Origin: JAVVUJ01 sp964461765
GTDB taxonomy: Bacteria > Bacillota > Clostridia > Peptostreptococcales > Anaerovoracaceae
Direction of reading: 5' to 3'
DNA: 18,260 nucleotides
NCBI GenBank assembly: GCA_964461765.1
Contig: CAYWVS010000061.1
Span: forward strand, 1-18,260
Shown here one piece after another: positions 1-5,898 of the stretch (position 1 is its first letter; every line of letters begins with the position of its first letter). The notes under the pieces are model-generated. The model had not been told where the DNA came from, searched no databases, and worked only from the letters and a program-made list of their open reading frames with translations. The position numbers and the translations under genes were made by a program.

Positions 1-39
1 AACCGCAGGTTGTGAGTTCGATTCTCACCAGTAGCTCCA
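1..39 (+). tRNA. tRNA 3' fragment (module A), probably tRNA-Thr; attachment-site-like
   Basis: The T-arm (GTGAG, loop TTCGATT, CTCAC), the acceptor 3' strand CAGTAGC, discriminator T and an encoded CCA are visible. The window edge cuts the sequence, so an intact gene further left is possible. The same 3' half recurs at about 2796-2831 and 4905-4950 without a 5' half, so this is the kind of tRNA end that tyrosine integrases duplicate on insertion. The Thr(CGU) identity rests on copy C, where the anticodon loop TTCGTAA survives. Confidence 0.6.
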
Positions 40-84
40 AAATAAGAGGTTTCGGTATTAAATTATCCGAAGCCTTTTTGTTAT

Positions 85-187
85 TATGTAGGAAATATCG
101 CTTGCGATATTTCTGGAATATCAAAAAAGGTTACCGCTTAAAATTGCGGGCAACGCCCGCACTAACGTGGCGAAGCCACCTTTTTTA
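85..187. mobile_element. Small structured insertion (MITE-like, cloverleaf-folding)
   Basis: Modules B and C lack this stretch: both read directly from TTGTTAT into TTACACAAA. It is packed with inverted repeats: a perfect 10-bp stem at 92-101/104-113, GCGGGC/GCCCGC at 146-151/155-160, GTGGC/GCCAC at 167-171/175-179, and an outer stem AAAAAAGGT/ACCTTTTTT at 123-131/178-186 that encloses the inner ones. TTAT lies at both edges and may be a target duplication. It is non-coding. A mobile non-autonomous repeat is the likeliest explanation, and the family is not recognised. Confidence 0.6.
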
Positions 188-329
188 TTTACACAAACTT
201 AAATGGTGTGCTGTACTAGGATTAGGCAAGGAGAGAACATCTAGAGCAAAACACAAATAGCCAAGAAAGCTTTACCAAAATAATTAGATTCCCTTATCAC
301 AATGAAAACCAAGAAAAGAAGAAGGGGAG

Positions 330-592
330 TAAGGAAATTCAAAAGACAGCTTACCATTGCTAAGAAGTGCTTTGCTGAGACAGAAAAAACAGATGACGTC
401 TTTGCAGTGATGGAAATTTCACCGTAATTAATCGGCAGTACACAGGCATTAAAGAGGTAAATACTATAATATAAAATAAAATAATTTACCGCATTTATGG
501 TGGAGACGGGTATGAACTGAGTACCGTTAAATCTGTTTATATGGATATAAGTTCATATTTTTACAAAGCGAATAAGTGAAGAATTTGAAATA
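330..592 (+). pseudogene. Decayed recombinase C-terminus (module A copy)
   Basis: Segments in different frames read KRQLTIAKK..., GNFTVINRQYTGIKEV and GGDGYELSTVKSVYMDIS..FYKANK followed by a stop. The pattern resembles the C-terminal coiled-coil and 'YTDIKELT..ILNE' region of large serine recombinases (DUF4368-like). This is family resemblance from memory, not a search. The frame is broken by a 1-nt deletion in the ...GTCTTTGCAGTGATGG segment, shared with module C but absent from module B, and by a further stop near 472. Confidence 0.35.
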
Positions 593-608
593 ATTTGCAT
601 TTTTGTGA

Positions 609-637
609 TTGACATAAGCCAAAGAATCATGTAGCAT
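609..637 (+). promoter_or_regulatory. Promoter, module A
   Basis: -35 TTGACA (609-614), 17-bp spacer, -10 TAGCAT (632-637). The same element at the same place occurs in modules B and C. Transcription would begin near 644 and meet the terminator at 701-732. Confidence 0.6.
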
Positions 638-643
638 TTAATC

Positions 644-733
644 ATAATTTAGATTATTTGGGCAAAATGTCTGAGGGAAAGCATTAATGAGTATAGCAAT
701 CCGGTAACCTTCATGGGTGCCGGGTGTTTTTTA
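644..733 (+). ncRNA. Candidate short RNA or leader, module A
   Basis: A conserved promoter and a rho-independent terminator bracket about 90 nt with no convincing reading frame. The same arrangement with nearly the same sequence occurs in module C at about 5452-5541. It could be a small RNA, or an attenuated leader that limits read-through into cargo genes. I do not recognise the fold as a known riboswitch. Confidence 0.3.
701..732 (+). terminator. Rho-independent terminator, module A
   Basis: The stem CCGGTAACC / GGGTGCCGG (701-709/715-723, one A-G mismatch and one G-U) has loop TTCAT and is followed by six T at 727-732. It is duplicated at 5509-5540. Confidence 0.75.
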
Positions 734-940
734 TAGTGAGGAAACTTTCAGTAGAGGCTTCGGCACGAAGTGCGGTTACATCTGTGAACAGGAAAGGCAT
801 TATGTCCGGCAGACCAAGTAATTTGATAGAACCTCAAGCGGTGGCAGCAAGGGTAGAGTGGTCATGGCGTTCAGCAACTTGCTGAGTAGTATGATGTAAA
901 GCTAAACATTTCGATTATCACGAAAACGGAGGTGTAAAAA
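733..940. other. Intergenic stretch without a supported gene
   Basis: Nothing is recognised here. A 27-codon frame at 802-885 begins MSGRPSNLIEP after a GGAAAGG sequence. It is too short to support without homologues and may be a relic. Confidence 0.3.
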
Positions 941-1474
941 ATGGGAGATTATTGCAAGCCATTGGATAGAAGTTTTACTTGTAGAACAAATACGATTATT
1001 CAACGATACAGTGGAGAATTTGACGCTACTTTGCTTTTGAATTGTCTGCTTGGAATGCTAGTGGTTCCATTTGAAAAAAATAATCATAAATTTAAAGTTC
1101 AAGAGCTAACTGGAGAAATCACAACCATGTTTACGCGCTTAAAGGAAGCTAACTGTTATGACTCATTCGGGAATAACTATAACGACTATGATATTATTCG
1201 TTATTTAAGAAATACCATTGCACATTTTAATGTAGAATTCTATTCTGATGAAGGAAAAATTAAGGAGTTTGAATTTATAAGCCACAGCATTGATCTCTAC
1301 TGCAAGTTAAAAAAAGGAAATTGCTCACATAAAAGTGTAATTACAGGAAATCCAGTTTTTCGGGTCAAAATGTCCCTTAAAGATATTAAAGAATTGGCAA
1401 AAATTATTAAAAATAATATATTGACCATTCAAAACTCTGAGGATTGCAAAGAATGTATTTATAGAAGTTACTGA
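941..1474 (+). CDS. HEPN-domain protein (pEK499_p136-like family), putative RNase
   Basis: This is a 177-aa soluble, mostly helical protein. The RNTIAH segment (R90 to H95) fits the R-x4-6-H catalytic motif of HEPN ribonucleases. The N-terminal stretch reading EFDATLLLNCLLGMLVVPFE resembles the 'NCLLGLLIVP' signature I associate with the HEPN family typified by plasmid pEK499 p136. HEPN proteins often act as RNA-cleaving effectors in toxin-antitoxin or abortive-infection systems. No antitoxin or nucleotidyltransferase partner lies next to it. The start is supported by GGAGGTG about 7 nt upstream. It follows module A and is abutted downstream by a decayed transposase on the opposite strand, so a partner gene may have been lost. 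The family call is from motif recognition. The activity is inferred. Confidence 0.6.
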   Translation: MGDYCKPLDRSFTCRTNTIIQRYSGEFDATLLLNCLLGMLVVPFEKNNHKFKVQELTGEITTMFTRLKEANCYDSFGNNYNDYDIIRYLRNTIAHFNVEFYSDEGKIKEFEFISHSIDLYCKLKKGNCSHKSVITGNPVFRVKMSLKDIKELAKIIKNNILTIQNSEDCKECIYRSY

Positions 1475-1480
1475 CTGGAC

Positions 1481-2453
1481 TTAAGCAAAGGGAAACTCTG
1501 TTTTTAAAAGGGCATACGCTTTTACTTTTCTGATCCTTTTTGATCGTATGCTGCCAAGATTCAAATAATCCTTCATCCTTGAAAACATGCGCTCTACAGC
1601 GGTTCTTGTATTGTAAAGTGTTTGCCATTTCCGTGAACCTCTGTATGGATAGCCGTAATTTCTGGCGTTTTCCTTCTAGTTGACTTTTACGGTATACCCA
1701 TAATTCGAACTGGAGCACCAATTGCTTCCAAACGGGTAATCACAATGACCAGTTACAAGCGGGCATCTGAACTTCACAAAATCTCCGTTAACGCCGTGAT
1801 AGGTCATTGCATAACTTGCCGAACAAATTGGTTGGAATTGAGAATTCATGCCTTCCGGAGGAGCTTTGCTCCCTCTTGGATTGTAAGCAATAATCGGACT
1901 TCCTTTATGCTCCTTGATGATACTGCGATAGGTGTCTTCAAAGTCATATCCGGAATCAATTATGTAGTACTGCGGCAGAAAAGTTCCCTCATAGTGTTGT
2001 TTCTGATTTTCAATCAGCGGTAAAGCTTGTATTCCATCATAGACATTGCTGCCATCAATGATTCCCAGTTTCTTTGCCTGAAGCGCAAGCTCCCTGAACA
2101 AGGTGGATAGTTCGTTCTGATGCGGCAAGCTTATCCATGAATCGGCTGAATGTAGATTCAGAAGGAACCCTGCCAAGAACATCAAATCCGCAGTTGTAAC
2201 GAAAAACAGGGACTTCTTTTAACTTTCGCACTTAAGCGTTTACTTTGGGGATTCCCTCAATCTGTATCGCAAGTAATGCGTAAAGCATGGCTGTACCGTA
2301 GTAACCCTTAGGTCCCCTGCTATACCTGGATTTTCCAAGTGCTGTGCTGATCTTTGAAATATTTAACTGAGAGCAAATTAATTCAAGTCTTGTTTGCTTT
2401 TGAAAATTTAAAATTTCTTTAAAGGAAAACAGTGTTTCTTGTCGAATATGCAT
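1481..2453 (-). pseudogene. Decayed DDE transposase (IS5/IS1182-like, DUF772 type)
   Basis: Read on the minus strand, the pieces line up along one transposase. An N-terminal part contains LICSQLNISKISTALGKSRY and SRGPKGYYGTAMLYALLAIQ. After an in-frame TAA near 2234 it continues as VFRYNCGFDVLGRVPSESTF, then switches frame to LFRELALQAKKLGIIDGSNV. It jumps to YDGIQALPLIEN, with the intervening segment that should hold the first catalytic Asp deleted, continues through IIDSGYDFEDTY and GSPIIAYNPRGSKAPPEGMN, and changes frame again into TRTAVERMFSRMKDYL, which carries the catalytic Glu, ending at the stop near 1481. At least one nonsense mutation, two frameshifts and one internal deletion make it inactive. 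Terminal inverted repeats were not identified. Confidence 0.85.
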
Positions 2454-2459
2454 AGTGAT

Positions 2460-2530
2460 GGATTTTACTCCTTTAGGATATTTGCTTTCTCTATATTTAT
2501 ATCCGACAAAAAGAGGTAAAATCCTTTTTT
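2460..2530 (+). terminator. Hairpin with T-run upstream of the transposase relic
   Basis: GGATTTTAC (2460-2468) pairs perfectly with GTAAAATCC (2516-2524), and TTTTTT follows. It is AT-rich with a long loop, so it is a weak terminator candidate. It may be part of the relic IS end that blocks read-through into the transposase. Confidence 0.3.
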
Positions 2531-2795
2531 GCTATACAAATTTTTATTTGAATTTCAATGGATTAGGATTTATGCTATTTCCTCAAACGGGAAATAGGAT
2601 GTATGGATATGAAAAAAAACTATATCATTGTTGCAGTTTTGCTGAGATTGAAAGATGTTGAAAAAAGCAAAGATTCTCATGAGAAAGAGTTGCTAGAAAG
2701 TACTTTTGAAAAGACTCTTTGAAGAATAAAATATTCGTTGCAACAATAAATGGTTTGCAAGAAAAAGGATGAAGAATAGTCACCTTATTTACAGT
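2531..2795. other. Intergenic stretch without a supported gene
   Basis: This AT-rich sequence lies between the transposase relic and module B. Only short open frames occur, and none has a convincing ribosome binding site or recognisable product. It probably contains the end of the relic IS and the right edge of the unit that carried the HEPN gene. Confidence 0.3.
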
Positions 2796-2831
2796 CGCAG
2801 GTTGTGAGTTCGATTCTTACCAGTAGCTCCA
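2796..2831 (+). tRNA. tRNA 3' fragment (module B)
   Basis: This has the same T-arm, acceptor strand and CCA as at 1-39, with one T-stem change (CTTAC for CTCAC). No 5' half lies upstream, so it is an attachment-site remnant and not a functional tRNA. Confidence 0.6.
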
Positions 2832-3034
2832 AAATAGAGGTTTCGGAATAAAATTTTTCCAGAGCCTTTTGTTATTTACACAAAACTTAAATGTTGTGCT
2901 GTGATAGGATCAGGCAAGGAGCGGATATCTAGGGCAAAACACAAATAACCAAGAAAGCTTTACTAAAATATTTAGATTCACTTATCACAATGAAAACTGA
3001 GAAACGAAGAAGGGGAGTAAGGAAATTCAAAAGA

Positions 3035-3220
3035 CAGCCTTACCGCTGCTAAGAAGCGCATTTCTGAGTTGGAAAAGGCGGATGAAGTTTTTTCCAATGA
3101 TGGAAATTTCACCGCAATTAATCAGCAGTATACAGACATCAAATAGCTAAAAACTATAATATTAAATGAAATAATTGAGTCCATCTATGTGAGGAGACGG
3201 ATATGAACTGAGCGTCGTTA
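3035..3220 (+). pseudogene. Decayed recombinase C-terminus (module B copy)
   Basis: The frame reads LTAAKKRISELEKADEVFSN, DGNFTAINQQYTDIK, stop, then LKTIILNEIIESIYV. It resembles the C-terminal segment of large serine recombinases. One in-frame stop and later frame loss make it non-functional. The family assignment is tentative. Confidence 0.35.
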
Positions 3221-3299
3221 AATCTGTTTTTATGGATACAAGTATAAATTTTTACAAAGCAAATAAGTGCAAAATTTGAAATAATTTGCATTTTTGTAA

Positions 3300-3328
3300 T
3301 TGACATAAGACAAAGAATCATGTATCAT
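3300..3328 (+). promoter_or_regulatory. Promoter, module B
   Basis: -35 TTGACA (3300-3305), 17-bp spacer, -10 TATCAT (3323-3328). This is the best-matching of the three module promoters. Its predicted start falls at the edge of the inverted repeat at 3336-3381. Confidence 0.6.
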
Positions 3329-3335
3329 TTTGGTA

Positions 3336-3381
3336 GACTACTCAACTAATGGGTAGCCTCCTACTCGATTGCGTAGTAGTC
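3336..3381. repeat. Imperfect 46-bp inverted repeat at the promoter start
   Basis: GACTACT (3336-3342) pairs with AGTAGTC (3375-3381). Inside, GGGTAG pairs with CTACTC around the loop CCTC. A transcript from the module B promoter would start with this hairpin. It might be an operator, a 5' stabilising stem, or a recombination site marking where B diverges from A and C. Confidence 0.45.
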
Positions 3382-3429
3382 ATAAGCTTTATTATATACC
3401 GGAAAATGGTAAAAAATACAATTTTATAC

Positions 3430-3458
3430 TTGAATAAGTTGTATAGCTGAAGTATAAT
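3430..3458 (+). promoter_or_regulatory. Promoter for the 3497 gene
   Basis: -35 TTGAAT (3430-3435), 17-bp spacer, perfect -10 TATAAT (3453-3458). The predicted start is about 30 nt before the TTG codon at 3497. Confidence 0.65.
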
Positions 3459-3496
3459 AAATAAAATGCAATATTCTGTAGAAAGTTGGTGTTTTT

Positions 3497-4240
3497 TTGG
3501 ACTTCTTAATTAACTCTTTAATATTTTCAGCAATTTACGATTGCCTAAAAGCCGGAGTTGTTAAATTAAATAAAGAAATATTCAAGAATAAAGTTCTTAG
3601 TCAAGTGGGAAATGAAAACATAACCAACGAGCAATTTAATGCTTTGTACTCTATAATAAATGAGATTTTACTCCAATTAAGCATACAGCAAAAAAACAAT
3701 ATAACAGTATCAGAATTGTCGGAAATTTTAAATAGTGTTCCTGCCTATAATGAAGAATTTGGAAATAAAATTTATAACATTACGCTTCAAAGAGCAGAAG
3801 ATTATTTTGATGAAGGAAATTATGACGAAGCTATAAAGTTTTACAATAAGGCAGAAATTTACCAAAATAACAACTATGATTACTCATATATACTATGGAA
3901 AAAATTTTTATGCTATGTTAATATTGAAAATTATTATTTATATGTTGTTGAATACAAAGGAAGTCATTTTGATTTGCAAAATATATACAATTTTTGTGAT
4001 TATAACACAGATAAGACAATTTCAAACATTAGTTCAAGTTTAGGAATCAGCAAGGCAGATTCAAGAAATGTCTTAAGCAGCATGCTATATGGAGTCAGTT
4101 GCTCAATTGTAAAAAGGAAATTTGCTGTAAAAGAAAATCAAATTAAATTTGGCTTCAGAGCTCTAGAATTAACAAAAGATATTGAAATATTTAAAATCAG
4201 GCAAAGCTTTCTTTGCGATTGTGTTATTATAAACCTATGA
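3497..4240 (+). CDS. TPR-like protein of unknown function
   Basis: This is a 247-aa protein starting with TTG; no better in-frame start is seen and the ribosome binding site is weak. The N-terminus (residues 1-30) is amphipathic to hydrophobic (FLINSLIFSAIYDCLKAGVV) but not a clear membrane segment. Residues about 95-125 read AEDYFDEGNYDEAIKFYNKA, a good tetratricopeptide-repeat pattern, which suggests protein-protein contact. The rest is rich in Ile, Asn and Lys and not recognised. It has its own strong promoter and is followed 14 bp later by the YidD-like gene, so it probably heads a three-gene transcript. The function is unknown. Its place behind module B and its AT-richness suggest acquired cargo. 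Confidence 0.6.
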   Translation: MDFLINSLIFSAIYDCLKAGVVKLNKEIFKNKVLSQVGNENITNEQFNALYSIINEILLQLSIQQKNNITVSELSEILNSVPAYNEEFGNKIYNITLQRAEDYFDEGNYDEAIKFYNKAEIYQNNNYDYSYILWKKFLCYVNIENYYLYVVEYKGSHFDLQNIYNFCDYNTDKTISNISSSLGISKADSRNVLSSMLYGVSCSIVKRKFAVKENQIKFGFRALELTKDIEIFKIRQSFLCDCVIINL

Positions 4241-4254
4241 GGTGAAAAACACAT

Positions 4255-4461
4255 ATGATAACCGACAAGTTGATTGAGCTAATAATATTTTATCAAAACC
4301 ATGCACCACAGAGAATTAGGGGTTCGTGTTTATTTACACCTACTTGTTCTAATTATATGATTTTAGCCCTCAGAAAATATGGATTATTTTATGGTTTGTA
4401 CAAAGGGATTCAGCGAATTTTGCGATGTCATCCACCTAATGGGGGTGAGGATTATCCTTGA
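4255..4461 (+). CDS. yidD: YidD-like membrane protein insertion efficiency factor (paralogue)
   Basis: This 68-aa protein carries the YidD signature CLFTPTCSNYMILALRKYGL, then RILRCHPPNGGEDYP. The family usually runs to 70-85 aa, and this copy is nearly full length, with an N-terminal amphipathic segment (LIELIIFYQ). YidD proteins sit at the inner face of the membrane near YidC and help insert membrane proteins, and their gene normally lies in the rpmH-rnpA-yidD-yidC cluster. Here it sits alone in accessory DNA between a TPR-like gene and a DUF4177-like gene. GAGGTG lies about 10 nt before the ATG. The family is clear. Why cargo DNA should carry it is not known. Confidence 0.85.
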   Translation: MITDKLIELIIFYQNHAPQRIRGSCLFTPTCSNYMILALRKYGLFYGLYKGIQRILRCHPPNGGEDYP

Positions 4462-4473
4462 AAGGAGGTTTTT

Positions 4474-4713
4474 ATGAAAGAATACAAATGTATTCCTGCA
4501 CCTGTAGGATTAACCATTGATTCAAAGGGTAGCTACAATGCCGCGGTCAATTCATATGCTGAAATAATTAACAAAGAGACCCAAGGTGGTTGGCGATTAG
4601 ATATGATTCAAAGCGTACCTATTACTAAAAAGGCAGGCTGTTTGGCAGCTTTGTTCGGTTCTGCGGACATAACAACATATTTTAATATGCTTGTTTTTTC
4701 AAAAGACAAATAA
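4474..4713 (+). CDS. DUF4177-like small protein
   Basis: This is a 79-aa protein beginning MKEYKCIPAP, with ...YAEIINKETQGGWRLDMIQS in the middle. That is the pattern of DUF4177 proteins ('yeYkvv...ln..g.eGWelv.v') of unknown role. A central Ala/Gly-rich stretch (AGCLAALFGSADI) precedes the final strand. AAGGAGGT lies 6 nt upstream of the ATG, the best ribosome binding site of this trio, and the gap to yidD is 12 bp, so the two are co-transcribed. No catalytic motif is visible. Confidence 0.6.
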   Translation: MKEYKCIPAPVGLTIDSKGSYNAAVNSYAEIINKETQGGWRLDMIQSVPITKKAGCLAALFGSADITTYFNMLVFSKDK

Positions 4714-4744
4714 TTTAAATCCCTTGCAAACCAAAAATAAAACA

Positions 4745-4775
4745 AGCCTTGAGTAATTCTGTATTACTTAAGGCT
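4745..4775. terminator. Strong hairpin downstream of the YidD/DUF4177 cargo
   Basis: A 13-bp stem (AGCCTTGAGTAAT / ATTACTTAAGGCT, one G-T) has loop TCTGT. The T-rich tract (TTGTTTTATTTTT) lies on the minus-strand side, so intrinsic termination is best in the minus direction. It may still end or stabilise the plus-strand transcript. Confidence 0.55.
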
Positions 4776-4824
4776 AACTATTGCATTACAAGCATTGGCT
4801 CTTGATAGTTTTGTTATAAAGTTG

Positions 4825-4857
4825 GTCAACAATGGTCAACGGCAAAACATTGTCAAC
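4825..4857. repeat. Three GTCAAC repeats next to the attachment core (possible integrase arm sites)
   Basis: GTCAAC occurs at 4825-4830, 4835-4840 and 4852-4857, the first two exactly 10 bp apart, about 50-80 bp before the tRNA fragment of module C. Short direct repeats flanking a tRNA core are typical of arm-type binding sites of tyrosine integrases. No integrase gene remains nearby. Confidence 0.35.
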
Positions 4858-4904
4858 AGGCGTAAAACCCTGATAAATAAAGGACTTTGAGCCACGCTTC
4901 ATTG

Positions 4905-4950
4905 ATTCGTAATGAGCAGGTTATGAGTTCGATTCTCACCAGTAGCTCCA
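4905..4950 (+). tRNA. tRNA-Thr(CGU) 3' half (module C), attachment-site remnant
   Basis: TTCGTAA fits an anticodon loop with CGU anticodon. It is followed by TGAGC, the variable loop AGGTT, a T-arm with one mismatch (ATGAG/CTCAC), acceptor strand CAGTAGC, T and CCA. The sequence upstream does not pair as a proper anticodon stem, and no D-arm or acceptor 5' strand exists, so this is a 3' duplicate left by integration. Confidence 0.6.
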
Positions 4951-5149
4951 AAATAAGAGGTTTCGGAATTTATTTTGTCCGGAGCCTTTTGTTATTTACA
5001 CAAAACCTAAATGGTGTTCTGTAATAGGATCAGGCAAGGAACGGATATCTAGAGCAATACACAAATAGCCAAGAAAGCTTTACCAAAACAATTAGATTCC
5101 CTTATCACAATGAAAACCTAGAAACGAAGAAGGGGAGTTAACAAAGTCA

Positions 5150-5385
5150 AAAGACAGCTTACCGCTGCTAAGAAGTGCTTTGCTGAGACAGAAAAAACAG
5201 ATGACGTCTTTGCAGTGATGGAAATTTCACCGTAATTAATCGGCAGTACACAGGCATTAAAGAGGTAAATACACAAATAATGAATGAATTTATTGACTGC
5301 ATTTATGGTGGAGACGGGTATGAACTGAGTACCGTTAAATCTGTTTATATAGATATAAGTTTATATTTTTACAAAGCGAATAAGT
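5150..5385 (+). pseudogene. Decayed recombinase C-terminus (module C copy)
   Basis: KRQLTAAKKC... runs out of frame at a 1-nt deletion. The next frame reads GNFTVINRQYTGIKEVNTQI, MNEFIDCIYGGDGYELSTVK and SVYIDISLYFYKANK, then a stop near 5385. It is the longest intact tail among the three copies. The relation to serine recombinase C-termini is tentative. Confidence 0.35.
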
Positions 5386-5416
5386 GAAAAATTTCAAATA
5401 ATTTGCATTTTTGTGA

Positions 5417-5445
5417 TTGACATAAGCCAAAGAATCATGTAGCAT
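5417..5445 (+). promoter_or_regulatory. Promoter, module C
   Basis: -35 TTGACA (5417-5422), 17-bp spacer, -10 TAGCAT (5440-5445), identical to the module A promoter. Its transcript should stop at 5540, so it is not the obvious promoter of the operon unless read-through or anti-termination occurs. Confidence 0.6.
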
Positions 5446-5451
5446 TTATTC

Positions 5452-5541
5452 ATAATTTAGATTATTTGGGCAAAATGTCTGAGGGAAAGCATTAATGAGT
5501 ATAGCAATCCGGTAACCTTCATGGGTGCCGGGTGTTTTTTA
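5452..5541 (+). ncRNA. Candidate short RNA or leader, module C
   Basis: About 90 nt between promoter and terminator, nearly identical to 644-733 in module A. No reading frame is supported. Confidence 0.3.
5509..5540 (+). terminator. Rho-independent terminator, module C
   Basis: The same stem (5509-5517/5523-5531), loop and six-T run (5535-5540) as at 701-732. Confidence 0.75.
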
Positions 5542-5641
5542 TTGGGGGTTGGGATTATAGCAATAATGGGAAGTTCAAATGCGCCAGATGATGATACAAC
5601 AATTCATGATACACAGCAGTATATAAAGACGTTTTATAATT

Positions 5642-5800
5642 ATGATTAAAGTTCAGATTTATTTAGGTGTCCTTGTAATAAAATGTAATCACGGCACAAC
5701 CGTTCAAGGTTATTCACAGCAAAGGTTTTATAATATGGTCACCGATAATATTGAAGAATCTTATTTTTCTTTGTCAAGCGCATTAATAAACTCGTTTTAA
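5642..5800 (+). CDS. Small hypothetical ORF, uncertain
   Basis: This is a 52-codon frame beginning MIKVQIYLGVLVIKCNHG and ending ALINSF. No ribosome binding site precedes it. Another short frame (5566-5649, starting MGSSNAPDDDTTIHD, with a hydrophobic lead GVGIIAI just before it) overlaps its start, so both may be pieces of one frameshifted gene. No family is recognised. It occupies the roughly 360-bp gap before the operon. No convincing promoter was found there; TATATT at 5837-5842 is a possible -10 without a good -35. Confidence 0.2.
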   Translation: MIKVQIYLGVLVIKCNHGTTVQGYSQQRFYNMVTDNIEESYFSLSSALINSF

Positions 5801-5898
5801 AGATTTTGTAAATTACAATTGATAAAAAGATAACGCTATATTTTTTAAAAATTGATGTATAACCCGGAAACGAAACATAGTTAGCGGAGGAGAAAGCC

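Larger units (their letters stand above)
1..735. repeat. Conserved module A (tRNA 3' end + relic + promoter + terminator)
   Basis: This is the first of three long direct repeats. It runs from the tRNA 3' end through a decayed recombinase-like frame, a promoter (609-637) and a terminator (701-732). By eye it matches module C nearly throughout and ends at the same point, just after the terminator T-run. It differs by a roughly 100-bp insertion at about 85-187. No intact gene lies in it: the 82-codon open stretch at 12-260 starts inside the tRNA and crosses the inserted hairpin element, so I treat it as spurious. Confidence 0.75.
2796..3332. repeat. Conserved module B
   Basis: Second copy of the module. 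It matches A and C from the tRNA end to the -10 box and then diverges, so it lacks the short-RNA and terminator part. It is the most different of the three. Its recombinase-like relic (about 3035-3220) keeps the longest open frame (KRISELEKADEVFSNDG, then NFTAINQQYTDIK) before a stop, without the 1-nt deletion shared by A and C. It looks closest to the ancestral state. Confidence 0.7.
4905..5541. repeat. Conserved module C
   Basis: Third copy of the module, very close to A without A's small insertion. It ends right after the terminator T-run at 5540. It immediately precedes the region leading to the defence-like operon. It shares with A a 1-nt deletion in the recombinase-like relic. Confidence 0.75.

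Noticed and set aside
12..260. Open frame of 82 codons
   Set aside because: It starts inside the tRNA fragment, has no ribosome binding site and passes through the inserted hairpin element, which is absent in modules B and C.
1745..2023. Plus-strand open frame of 92 codons
   Set aside because: It lies antisense to the decayed transposase, whose translation is clearly recognisable on the minus strand.
2455..2661. Plus-strand open frame of 68 codons
   Set aside because: No ribosome binding site or family resemblance, and it overlaps the hairpin at the relic IS end.
4825..4857. GTCAAC repeats as a CRISPR or origin iteron array
   Set aside because: Only three short copies and no replication or cas gene nearby. 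Integrase arm sites fit the tRNA context better.
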